DNA of 64,000 bases, taken from positions 19,760,501 to 19,824,500 of the forward strand of contig NC_060114.1 in NCBI RefSeq assembly GCF_021155765.1, read 5' to 3'. The notes beneath the pieces were generated by a model, which saw nothing but the letters and a program-made list of their open reading frames with translations, was not told the origin of the DNA and did no database searches. Every line of letters begins with the position of its first letter. Position 1 is the stretch's first letter. The position numbers were made by a program, and so were the translations under genes. Source of the DNA: Diprion similis. Taxonomy: Eukaryota > Arthropoda > Insecta > Hymenoptera > Diprionidae. Positions 35,835-47,208 of the stretch are shown piece by piece.

Positions 35835-38216
35835 TTTGCACTTCCTAATACCACGTGATAGTGGTTAAGGTGCATGTAGAGGTGGAGGCGGCATCTCAAG
35901 AATCAAGTCCTCTTCTTCTCAGCCCGGACCGCAAGATCACAGTTATGGAGAGCCTCTGTGCGTCCTCGAGAGATGCATTTTGCAGGCAGTACCTTCACTT
36001 ACGTCGAGTGCCTGCAGGCTTCACTCCGAGAGAATTGTTGTATTTCACGCTCAGATGCGACGAGTGTGTTTACAATAAGAAGTATTTTCAAAATCCACTT
36101 ACACATCTTACGTAGCGCAACGTGAAATATCGTCTGAATGGCGAGGCGTAGTAATCATTGCTATAAGTGTAAACATTTGATGCTGATCAGTATCCACCCG
36201 ATGCGAAAGTCCCACAGAAATAAACTTCACGCCAAGTAACAGTGTAAATTGTTATGAAAATTTTCACGATTCTTAGCCCGGTGGGCAAAATTGTTTTATG
36301 AAATTTTCGTTTATCCACGCTTCCTTCCGTCGGTCTTATGTATTTTTGAAGAGAATACGTTGAAAGCAATTTGAATACACAGTGCTATTTGGAATGTTGA
36401 ATATTTCAAACGAGCCAGAAAGAAGATAATCTTGTAGAATGTATTATTTATAAGTCCCGTTGAACGAGGATTCAATTTGACACAAAAAAAAAAAAATAAT
36501 ATCTGACTAGTTTAAAACCCTCCACATACGCATGGCGAATATAATTGGGAAGTTATTTTGAATGATAAATTTATCAAACCATTCAGCCTCTGTTTGTCCC
36601 GTGAGACTCTATAAAGAACCGGACGGTTATTTTTAAATGAAAATTTCACAAGAGGTTCTTCCCGAGGGAAATCTTTTTCTATTCCCAATTCAGAAGGAGA
36701 GACATAAAAAGAGAAAGAAAGAGAGAGGGAGAGAGAAAGATAGAGAAAGATAGAGGACAACCTCATCTTTTTTTCACACAGAAAAGTGAACAATTTTTTT
36801 CGTATCGCGTCCCTGGAATGCGCGTTGCCTCGCGACTACTAAAATTACGTGCTCAAAAGGGCAGCCAGATTTTAGGACCTCTTGCAATTCATCTGGTGAA
36901 GGGTGAAAGCAGAGCAAGACACAGGGATTTTCAGGGGGCTGAAGGTGAGAGATTGCCGGGGGCAAAAAAGCTGGCAGCAGGCGGCCAGTAGCGGCAAAGT
37001 TAATCGAGATTTAAATGAACGAACTTTGAGAAACTACATTATGATTTTCATTGTCTCCGTTGTCGAGGCTCAGAATTGAAATTCTTCCATTTATATAAAA
37101 TTTCAAATTACCCTTTAAACTGCCATCACATAAGTCACTATATGTATTCCGAAATCATGAGCCATCTTTGTGATTATTGAACAAAGGATAACCGTAATTC
37201 TCTTAATTCCACATAATTAAGGTTGCAAAAGTCTCGTTATAACTTTAACGTTTTGACGTAACTAATCAAATAACTCTACTCCCTTCATTCTAGGATTAAT
37301 TCATCCCCAGTAGATTTGAGGAAAGTATTATTACGCAACGGAGAATTAAATTTCAATAAAGTTAAAGGTAAAATAAGCAAAACCGGGAATTCATTCTTGA
37401 CGTCGCTGTGCAAAACCTTACATTATCATGTCGATCTAGGTTCCAAGTTCTCTTCGTATTGATATCCCTCACGGTTACAATACCTCCCACTTTAATCTTA
37501 GTTCCAACTTTACCGTGCCGCAGCGCCTTTCTCCAGACCTGAAGCCTTCCCATCTGGCTTTAGTTGGAGGATTAGTTACCCACCGCTGTTAATAGTTCCT
37601 AAAAATAGTCTCAAACATCACCGCATCGTAGCGCTGACTCAACCTACTCACCTTTCTCTTCTACCAATTACCAACTACCAACTAACATCGCGACGATAGG
37701 CACACCGACTAATAATCACAAAACAACCAGAGTTGCATTTGCAAATAATGAATGGATATATAAGCTGCATTACATGCCAATGGTGCACTTTTTATCTAAC
37801 CATACCCATTCGAATTCAACTCTCAATACAAACGCGTCTTTGAGTCGCAGGGATTGGCCAGATCTGAGTTTGGGGTCTGCGCAGTGAAGCCGTGTATAAA
37901 TCGATCCTAAGAACCATAAACCGCACAGGTACTCGCGCAGTCGCTGCAAATGGCTGACGCACGAATAACAACAACAGGAGGGAGCTGCCACCGCGCCCAT
38001 AGTCACAGTGTGTGAATCTTGTCATAGCCTATAAGTAAGTCTTGTTAGTTTTGTCAGTGGTCAGTGTATCATCGACAATCGACACCCGGTTCTCCGCGTT
38101 GTCTTTAAAAACAATTAGGACCGGTTCGTTCGAGTAATATGAATGAAAAATAGACGATCAACTGAACAAACTCAACTGTGAACATACCTGAATAATCAGT
38201 CACGCGGAATGAAACA

Positions 38217-41125
38217 ATGATTGGTCTCTGGATACTGGCTTCGTTGCTTGGCGGCATCGCTCTTGCTCAGGAGGCTTACGACTACAAGGGATGTTTCCGG
38301 AACCTGGAGGCCAATCTGGACTTTCCAGTACTGGCAGTCAGTCATCCAAGCTCGCCATCCGAATGTATTCGGGAATGCGGTTCCCGATATTACATGTGAG
38401 TTGAAAACCAGGGTGGTTGTAGTAGGGTGGAAGCCCAGGACATCTGCAGACATCAAGGACAGTTCGTGGTCCGAATGAGGACTAGAAGCTTGAGGAAATC
38501 GTCTGTGAATAAATTCGATGAATCATACTCACAAGAATGTTACTCATACAGGTTTGCAGGTCTGATGAACGACCAGCAATGCTACTGTGGCAGCGAATAC
38601 GGAAGAAATGGTCTTTCATCAGGGTGCACCGTCTATTGTGTAGCTGAGCCCACTGCCCTGTGCGGTTCACTTGACTCTGTAAGCGTTTACAGCACTGGGC
38701 AAAAAGGTGACAAAAAACTGTTAGGGACTTGGTAAAAAAGTATTCGTACATACTTAGTACGCTTTGTATAAAAAAATGTTGTAGAAGACTATAATTCGAA
38801 CAGTTGTTGATGTTGAGTACGCATAGTAGTCAGTAACATTGAGTTATAAACTAGGACCAGGGTAGATTAGCCATTTGTGGTTACGGTATAATCCGTGGCT
38901 CTTTGATCACGCAATTCAAGGTTTAAATCCGACTGTGAACAAGTTATGGACAGAACTTGCAATACTTGGTGTTCTTCATTTTCAAAAATTGAGTGTTTGC
39001 ATAGATCGAAGCACCTCTGTACTTCTCTTTTCTTAAACATAATCTCCGAATACTGGATCAAACGATGACGAAACTCATGACATCTGTCCTATTTGAATAA
39101 TTCCATCAATCATGAGTTCAGTAATATTTTTTTTACAAACTTTATCTCGCTTGGGTGTATTTTAAGCAACTCCGATGATGACCTTTCGCGTAAATTGTTC
39201 TGCACAGGTCCAAGTCCACCAAGGCACATCCAACTCATCCGCAACGAGCCGGGAGCGCTTCAGATAACCTGGGAGCCCCCGAACATCCCGAATGGTAAGC
39301 TGGTAGCTTACAACCTGCGAGCAGTCTCTTTGCAGACGTACGCCTCCGGTCCCCTGCCCCCCCTTGAAAGCCAGGTGGAGGGCGGTTTCGCGAACATGAC
39401 GACAATGCGGGGTCTGCAGCCTGGCACGAAGTACAACGTGTCTATAGTTGCGGTGAACACTCACGGTAGTGGATCGGCGGCTTACTCCACAAACTGGACG
39501 CTAATCGGCCCTCCGGACAAGCCGGGCACCCCGGTGATCATCAACAAGACAAACACTACGGTCACCGTTATGCTAGCCAAGGGTTCGAGCGGATCGGGCC
39601 CGGTGAGTCGGTACCAAGTGGTCGTCGTCAGGGCAGGAACGATCCCACCGACGGACAGTGACGAGACTTATCCAGGCTACGAAGAGTCCAGGGAGGAGGG
39701 CTTGGGCTACTACGTCGCCGGGCAGTTCGAAGCCGGTGACTACGAACGGTACAAGAACTTCACCGTCGGGGACGGCAGGAGGAATGGTCGCTTCTACAAT
39801 GCACCGTTGGACATGCGATCTTCGATGCCGCAGATCGGGCTGGTTGTGACGTCTGAGATCGGGGACGAGAAGAAGTACAGCTTTTCGGAGTTGACCAATG
39901 CCGTTCCGGTGAGCCTGAAAGCCCCCAAGCCCAGAGGTTCCAGCGTGACTGTGGTCGTCCTCTATGTGGCCATCGTCCTCCTGGGGGTCCTGCTCCTCGC
40001 TTCCATCCTGACCTACGTCATCCTGCGGCGGCGGCACGCCAGGAGCCGGGCCAAGCACTCGTCCGAACAACAGGAGCTCACGCTTCAGGGGCCTATTTGT
40101 GAGGTGGACAATATGGCGTACGTGCCTGAGGATGTGCCCGAGCGGAAGAACCACTATCAGGACTTGAAGAGCAAGGTGTGGAGCATACCGAAGAACTTTC
40201 TGGTCATCGACGCGGCCGTTGTTCGCCGTGGACGATTTGGGTCCGTCCATATGGGTACGGTGCAGATAAACGGTGCCCCGAAGACCGCCACGGTTCACAC
40301 CATAGCTGACGGCCTCCTCAGGGCCTCGGAGAAGAAGGCGATGCTGAGGGAACTCGACGTTTGCATAAGGGTGGGAAGCCACATCAATTTGGCGGGACTT
40401 ATCGGCACCTGTGAGACTCCTGATTCGCTCTACGTCGTCATCGAGATGCCGCCGCAGACCCTGAAGAACCGATTGCTTGCCGCGAGGTCCGGTGATCCTC
40501 TACCTCCTAACCAGATACTCTCCGTCGGTGTGTCCGTCGCCTCCGCGTTGCTTCACCTACAGAATCACAAGATCGTTCACACCTGTCTCTGTGCCAGGAG
40601 CGTCGGCCTCGAAAGCGACGGAACCCCGAAGCTGATGGGACACGGGATAGCGAAGTATGCTCTTGAGGACATCAAGTACATCCGGTGGACGGCCCTAGAG
40701 CTCCTGAACAACGAGAAGAAGCACCAAGAGGGCGTCGTCTGGGCCTTCGGAGTCCTTTTGTGGGAGATATTCAGCATGGGGGGGACACCTTACGCGCATT
40801 TGGTCGGTGATGACGAGGTCGAGAATGCCATCAGGCGACACGTCAGGCTACCTCAGCTCAGGGACATGCCGGATCCATTTTACGAAGTGATGCTGTCCTG
40901 CTGGAGCGCCAATCGGGACGAAAGACCGACGTTCGAGGAACTCGTCAGAATTGTAAGATCATTTTTTGCTTTTTTTAAGCGCGGGTGCATTCGGTGGAAA
41001 GTCAAATTCGAAAAGTTGACTGTTTCTGTAATTCGTCTTTTAAACTTCACTTCCAGGACACCCTAAGCGTCTGCCCGATCACATCTGTTACGGAACCTTA
41101 CATCCCGGAATTGGAGCTGAATTAG
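38217..41125 (+). CDS. Wsck: Wsck-type receptor with WSC domain and inactive tyrosine-kinase domain
   Basis: Single-pass cell-surface protein of 715 aa. Exons are 38,217-38,395, 38,552-38,706, 39,208-40,952 and 41,057-41,125, with phases 2, 1, 0. A signal peptide (MIGLWILASLLGGIALAQ) precedes a WSC domain (YKGCFRN, SECIRECGSRYY, QQCYCGSEYG, CGSLDSVSVY). Two FN3-like domains follow (WEPPNIPNGKLVAYNLRAV; PGTPVIINKT). One membrane helix lies at about 357-380 with an RRRH stop-transfer. A kinase-like domain spans about 433-692. Its catalytic residues are gone: the VAIK lysine is His475, HRD reads HTC (569-571) and DFG reads GHG (589-591). The kinase fold is otherwise well kept (WTALELL, WAFGVLLWEIFSMG, CWSANRDERPTFEEL). 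The order of domains is that of Drosophila Wsck, described as a putative inactive kinase. The last exon is short (DTLSVC to ELELN). Confidence 0.93.
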
Positions 41126-42003
41126 CATTCGGTCGATCAGTATTTCGCTTCGCATAGATCTGCATGAACCATCTTTTATCACAGTCCAAGGCCAATCAAC
41201 CCTGAACGATTACTATGCGTGGAACGTTTTCGTTCAATGGCTATTGAAAGAGAAAAAGTGAAAGAGCATTTAATGAATCGTTTGTTCCTGTAGTCAGGAA
41301 CGTTTTGAATCCTCATCAGTTAAAGCATTTGTATGTTTTTGCATTCAGTAACGCGAGAATATTTGCCTCTAGAATAGTTTTAACAAAGAAGCGTGTTGCG
41401 GCCTGCGTTTTATACCAGAAGTATATTAATAACTGAATCTATACAAGGTACCTTAATTTGAGCTTTTAGTCGCGCTGGTTTGCCAAAACCATTCCATTGT
41501 TTCCATTTGACGGAAGGGAAGAGAATTATTTTCTTATTCTTTCTTTTCTTTGAAACAAATAGATCTGACTAAGCGATGTCGCATATTGATACCCAAGGTT
41601 GATACACTGTACTTCACGATTCCGTCCAAATAATACTGATTCTTTGCAATCAGTATACGTAGAATAAGTTGTAAGCTAGTTGAGAAATTATATATTTACT
41701 ATTGAATCATAGTGAAGTCTTAATTATTCGCACTTTTTATTCGACTTTTTTATTATTATTATAATTATTATTATTAATGTGATTATTTTGTGAGTTTTAT
41801 ACAATCTTTTTCGTAGCCAAATACTCATTTCACGAGCTGACATAATAATATGTAATGCGAGAGAATTCGCGATTTGTACGCCTTATACATAGAAAATATT
41901 CGTTTTCACTACTATACAAAACATATTATACATAATTCAAAATCGTAGACTTTTCCAACGCCACTATACATATTGTATAATAGTTATCGATAAGATTTAA
42001 TTT

Positions 42004-42054
<51 letters not shown>

Positions 42055-42334
42055 CATATAATATTATTATATATATTGTATATTAATGACGGTTAATTAA
42101 GATGAAAATTTGTATAATCTTTTAGATTCACTTGTTACCAGAAATTTTCATACAAAAAGATAAAAGTGTAAACCAATGGTTCAAATTCATTCGCACTTGC
42201 ACAATAAAATGCACAACAGAATTTTTTTACTTCCAACACGTGTGTCAGATATTATATCGTGTAAAATGGTTCCTTCTCTGACTTCCTGCATTCTTTGGTG
42301 ATGAAAAAATGTTAAAAAATATTCAACAATCACG
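41126..42334. other. 3' spacer between Wsck and the GPCR gene
   Basis: AT-rich convergent spacer. It probably holds the 3' UTRs of both genes. A plus-strand AATAAA lies at about 42,204. No coding potential was seen. Confidence 0.55.
42009..42050. repeat. TA microsatellite
   Basis: About 21 uninterrupted TA units, followed by CATACATATA. It lies in the AT-rich 3' spacer after Wsck. Confidence 0.95.
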
Positions 42335-44533
42335 CTACGTCACATTTGGCGATGAAACTTTGCTAGAATGAGAATGAGTCGGCCTTGGAGGTCTAAAAGT
42401 TCTGTTACTCGACCTCGGTGGGCACAAGAGTTGCTTGTAAGCTTCTCTATAAAGTCTGTTCGTGCCGGCGTAAATGAAGGGGTTGATGACAGATGAAGCC
42501 CACGATAGTATGGAGGCTATCACGTTGAAGACCGGCATCTCCATGTTCTCGTCGACGACGTTGGCGACCATCAGCGGCATGAAGCACAGCAAAAAGCAGA
42601 GGAATATCGTCAGCATCAGTCGCGTCACCCGCGAGTCTTCCTTGCGCTGAAAACCACCCCGTTTACCACCGGAATGGGCTTGCAATTTTTTCAAGCTCTG
42701 ACGCACCCGCCAGTAAATGCAAAGATAGGAGACGATTATCACCAGGCACGGTATCGCGAAACCGATCACGAACAGCAACTTCTTCGGACTTCGGCCGTCC
42801 TTCTTCAGTATCGTGCATGAAAATGTCTTCTCATCCAAACCGAGTGTTCCCCATTTATCCAGCGCCGATGGTATCAGGATACTGAAGCTTACCACCCATA
42901 TGCCGATCAGCATCATCGTTATTCCTCGGTCTGTGTAGATCTCCGGGTAAATGTCTGGCCTCGAAATCAACAGGTATCTAAAGAGGATGACGACGGAGAT
43001 TTAGTTACGTGAACCAACCTCAGGGTTGAATGCACGAGTCCCGCTTACCTGTTGATCGTTATGGCTACCATGCTGAGCAGCGAAACTGCCACGTTTCCGT
43101 AGAAGAATATTGGGAATAATCTGCACATCACTCCACCGAGAATCCAGTTCAATTCGATGTAGCGACTCGCGGTGACGGGCATATTGATCGCGGAAAATAT
43201 CAGATCCGAAATACTCAGACTGATTACGAATGCGGTGGTGGCGTGTTTCCTTATCCTTGGATATTTGAGGAGAGCTATCGCCGTCATCAAGTTTCCTGAA
43301 AATTTGAAAACCAAAAGATCAGTTTGCGGATGGAACAAGAGCAAAGGATCATCGCTAATAACCTATTTCCTGCAATATTGAAATAGTCGCGGGAAATTAT
43401 TACGTTGATGATTTTTCTGGTCCAATCTAGTCACTGAATCGATGGAGTGTCGAGATGCGGTTTATCACCAACCAGTGTCCATTACTTATCTTTATAAGGA
43501 ATAAGAGAAACAATGATTCCGAGGCAAAAACCACGACGTTAATGAGATTCTGTTTACAAACACTTCCGGTCGCTTATGAAGGAGCGAAAGTATCACGTCT
43601 ATACCAAGAATCTCATCAATTCGACTTTACTACTCGTGGAAAATTTCTGCGTAAATTGGTTAAGTCAAACACGGTTAATCCAACAGTGACTATGATAATT
43701 ATAATTCGGATCACCGTCGACTTCTAATTTATCATTCACTTTCCAGGCTTCTCGGTAACTCTTTGCAATTCTTCTATGTATACACATTCTGCTTAAAACC
43801 TCTATTATTTATAATAATTATAATCTAAGCAATCGTCCGACTCAGAGTCATTTTCTAACCGCATTTGTGATTACCCGAGGAAAGAACCATGAGCTTGACC
43901 GTTATTGTAGCGTTGACGCAATACCTTCGACATAAATATATAATACAAGAATGGTTTCTTTTCATCGCAATTCACTATCGCAAAGGCATGCGATAAATTT
44001 TATTCGATTGATAAAATTTATTCTATTTCAAAGAAGAAAACGCTGTATATTTCTACGACGAAATAAATACAGAGATTCGAGAAAGCAAAAAACAAATATC
44101 CCTCTGAAAAATTGCAGAAAATTCGCAAAAAATGTCCAATTAATTTTTCAAAGAGGTTGACTCAATTTCCACCGAAACCTGAATTGCAAAAAAATTCATT
44201 TCGAATACCTCGTGATAATTCATCGCGAAGGTAGAGAATTCCCTCAGGAGGAAACTTTTGGTGCAAAAAAATTGGCTAAAAATTAGTTACATCGGTGCGT
44301 AGAAATTTTCATCTCAAGCACGAACCCTTCTCGAAAAAATATCGGGTATCGTGAATGAGGCCTCATTAAAAAAGGTTAAATCGAAACTATATTCCTCAAC
44401 TGATCTCACCTGTAACTCCAACGATTCCAAAAACGATGGCGCAGACAGCGGCGACGATGGTTACAGGCCTCGGAAACGTCGGATGATCGGTATAATTGCC
44501 GGTTGAATTAACCAAAAGTGATTCGCCCGCCAT
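42335..44533 (-). CDS. Class A GPCR of the Moody/Tre1 type
   Basis: Rhodopsin-like receptor of 337 aa. Exons are 44,533-44,410, 43,295-43,049 and 42,977-42,335, with phases 1 and 2. The N-terminus is short, with glycosylation sites (NST, NYT) and no signal peptide. TM1 spans the first intron (VTIVAAVCAIVFGIVGVTGN). TM2-TM7 follow with ISLSISDLIFS, GNVAVSLLSMVAITINRY, FSCTILKKDGRSPKK in loop 2, and SWASSVINPFIYAG in TM7. The usual DRY at the end of TM3 is NRY (residues 123-125), the form I know from the fly Tre1/Moody receptors. Those act in germ-cell migration and in the glial blood-brain barrier. The short C-tail (ends SSPNVT) resembles Tre1 more than the long-tailed Moody, but I cannot settle orthology by eye. 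The ligand is unknown. Confidence 0.9.
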
Positions 44534-44766
44534 TATTACACGCTTTTCCACTCTTAACAGACCGATGAAATCGCGCTATCACGGTCTTGACATATCACCG
44601 CGCGGACAAAGAGCGGACAAATAAACGCCGCCGAGTTGCTCGGCGAGCCGACAAACTCCGACTGCGAGGATCTTATCTCACAGCACCACTTGAACTCCCA
44701 TAACTTTTTCTTACGTACGCCTCCCGTGATCTCCGCCCTCCTTCCGCCCGCTTCGTAGGCAGACCT

Positions 44767-44801
<35 letters not shown>

Positions 44802-47208
44802 CAACAGCAGCAGCAGCAGGGCTGATAGTCCCGCTAAATTAAGAGACAAGGGGGCGAGAGATATGCTCGTTCAAATTAAATCTTCGATCCTCCCGAGCAC
44901 GTGTTCGACTCGCGTATGTAATAAGGACTGAGGCGTTTAGCCTCCGAGCGATTTCGCACATCGAGACGGCTGCCGTTGATTCTATTGGTCGAAAACGCAG
45001 CTGCAGCTTCAACCCTCCTTTACCTGCACAATCAACAGGGCGAACAGAGGCACCCCTGCTGGGTTCCCGGGACGTGAAGCGAGCCCCGATCGAATTATGA
45101 TTTTCAATTAGAAACGGTCCGTAAGTAGCAGCCTCGTCGCCTCGATGTACACCGGGTTTCCGGAAACTGTTATCTGCTCTGAGCAGCTACGTAAGGATCG
45201 GGAAAACTGATAAGGTGTGGAATGGACAGGATCAAGGACGAAGGATGGCGTAGCGGTTTTAAATTTTGATTCAGTTCCATTACGACCATCACGTGATTTC
45301 CTGTTTTCTGGTTTTCCGTTTTTATATTTAAACGACGCGTAATATCGCTCGACAGGTCTTCATTCGGGAAGAGAATGAGAACTGTGTAAGAGGAGCAAAA
45401 AATGCATACACGTTGAAACGACAGACACGAATTAACCCACCTCTGGAAAACCTCAGAGTCGCTCGCTGCAGCAGTTGATGCAGCTAATACCGCACGTGGT
45501 GTCTGCATGGATTGTTTAAGTAGGCACCAAGGTACATGTTATTCCAGGGTATCTATAACAAATATACCACGTCGAGATAATGGCTCGAGCAGTTCGGATT
45601 CGTCCGACGATCGTTTTACAGTTTCCTCGATCTTCGTTTAACAGTCCATTCATGCCTTCCATGCGACGAACAGATTATCGTCTTTCTCGGTTTTGCAATC
45701 ACGCCGTTAACGACGCAGAGATAAGACTATTCATCATCAGAGTAATTATACATCATTGTCGTCATTTGTTTTTAAACATTTCTTAAGACTAGCGGCTAAT
45801 TTGCATCCCAAGTCCAATGACGACCGGTTTTCCGTTGTCTTCTGAAGTAGAGAAAAAGGGCGAAAATTTTCATAAAAAATCTAACCAGTCGGAAAAAATA
45901 ATCGCCCAACGTGCGCAAGCCGGTGGGTCTTGGATATGCCTCAAATGCGATGTTGCAGCGTGTATTTCAGTGAATGAGGGGCTCTGTTGAACCCGATTGG
46001 TCCGGACCTCGGAGGGGTGCGGACAATAGTTCCATTCAGAGTCCAGAGTCTAGACTCTAGCCTCTGTCGTTACCGCTGTTCGACTTTTTCCCGCATACTT
46101 ATTACTTTACTACACGTTGTGCACACACACGACCTCGTTCACTGCCTCAACTCGGAAGTTTGACAAGTATTATGCTCATGCAGAGCGGCAGTGCGGCCGA
46201 AGCTAGGAAAATGACGAGTCAAGAAAATAGAGATGGGCTGGCTTAATACCCTCTCTTCACGTGCCGTCTGCAGAGGTGAATGCGCCAGTTTTTACTTTGT
46301 TTTTTCACACCGTCACACTTCGTTGTCGCATTAAACTACCCGAGTTTATGCGATCGAATCGTTTTTTTCTTCTACCTCTTCCTCATCGCACTTTATCGTT
46401 AACAGACACAGTAAATTCACTGTTCTATTTTTATTCTCAGAAATGAAGAGGGGTTCCACCATAAATTCGACGTCAACTTGGTTCCTTATTTCTTCCTCAT
46501 ACGCGAGGAAGTCCTTTTCTTTCATATGCTGTATTACTTTTGCTCGGAACAAGGCATGACTGAATGTGTTCTTAGGTTTTCTCAATATTTTTTTCATCTC
46601 TTTACAATTTTTCTATACAATGTATAATAATAATGTATCGAAAAGTATAATATTATAATAATAATAATAAAATATTAAACACACACGCATGTGTTTTGCA
46701 TATGTTGTATAGGTACGTCAAGGTAGACGTGATTGTATATTTCTATTATTAACGTAATGTTTAAAAAAAAACTGCATACTCAATGATGACGTTTCGAAGT
46801 TCTGATCGTTCCTATACATTTAATATTAATTTATTATATTAGATGCTAGTCACTATTCGCATAACGTCATTTCTGCATTTTACATATCTATTTCGTACTT
46901 GGCGTTGCATCATGAAAACATGCGCCATTCTGTGCACCGATAGACTCGATGCGTAACAATGGAAGTAATGACAATAATAATAAACATTCACAAGCTGACT
47001 TTGTAGTGTCAAATTCATGCCAGTGAAAGCTGAGATTCAACGCATCGGCACACGATCAGCAAATTTTTGATTGAATTTTTTAAAACTATATGCGTGACCG
47101 ATGAAATATCAAACGTACCGATCTTCGTGTCTTCGTTTCTGTATTTTCTTCTCTCCTTCTATGATTTTTGATTTAACTTATAAATGCCATATTAATTAAT
47201 AATATTGC
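44534..47208. other. Intergenic region between the GPCR start and the laminin stop
   Basis: It contains the GPCR promoter side, including a CAG-type repeat at 44,768-44,819, and the 3' UTR of the laminin gene. TTTATT at about 46,833 on the plus strand reads AATAAA on the minus, about 375 bases after the laminin stop codon. No exon is supported. Confidence 0.5.
44768..44819. repeat. AGC/CAG trinucleotide repeat
   Basis: About 17 units of AGC with two AAC interruptions. It lies about 240 bases upstream of the GPCR start codon. It may fall within that gene's 5' UTR or promoter, not in a coding frame. Confidence 0.9.

Larger units (their letters stand above)
30578..38216. other. Long non-coding interval between mGluR and Wsck start codons
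   Basis: About 7.6 kb between two divergently oriented genes. It must include both promoters and 5' UTRs, which I could not delimit. An in-frame ATG at 30,631 lies upstream of the chosen mGluR start. The stretch from about 31,000 to 32,700 is relatively GC-rich, with several short overlapping frames but no domain or splice pattern. Further right are a MITE-like element (35,313-35,834), a GT repeat (34,851-34,876) and CAG-rich sequence near 34,500-34,540. Confidence 0.5.

Noticed and set aside
39573-40382. 269-codon open frame opposite Wsck
   Set aside because: It is the antisense shadow of the GC-rich Wsck exon, with proline/histidine/arginine-rich nonsense composition.
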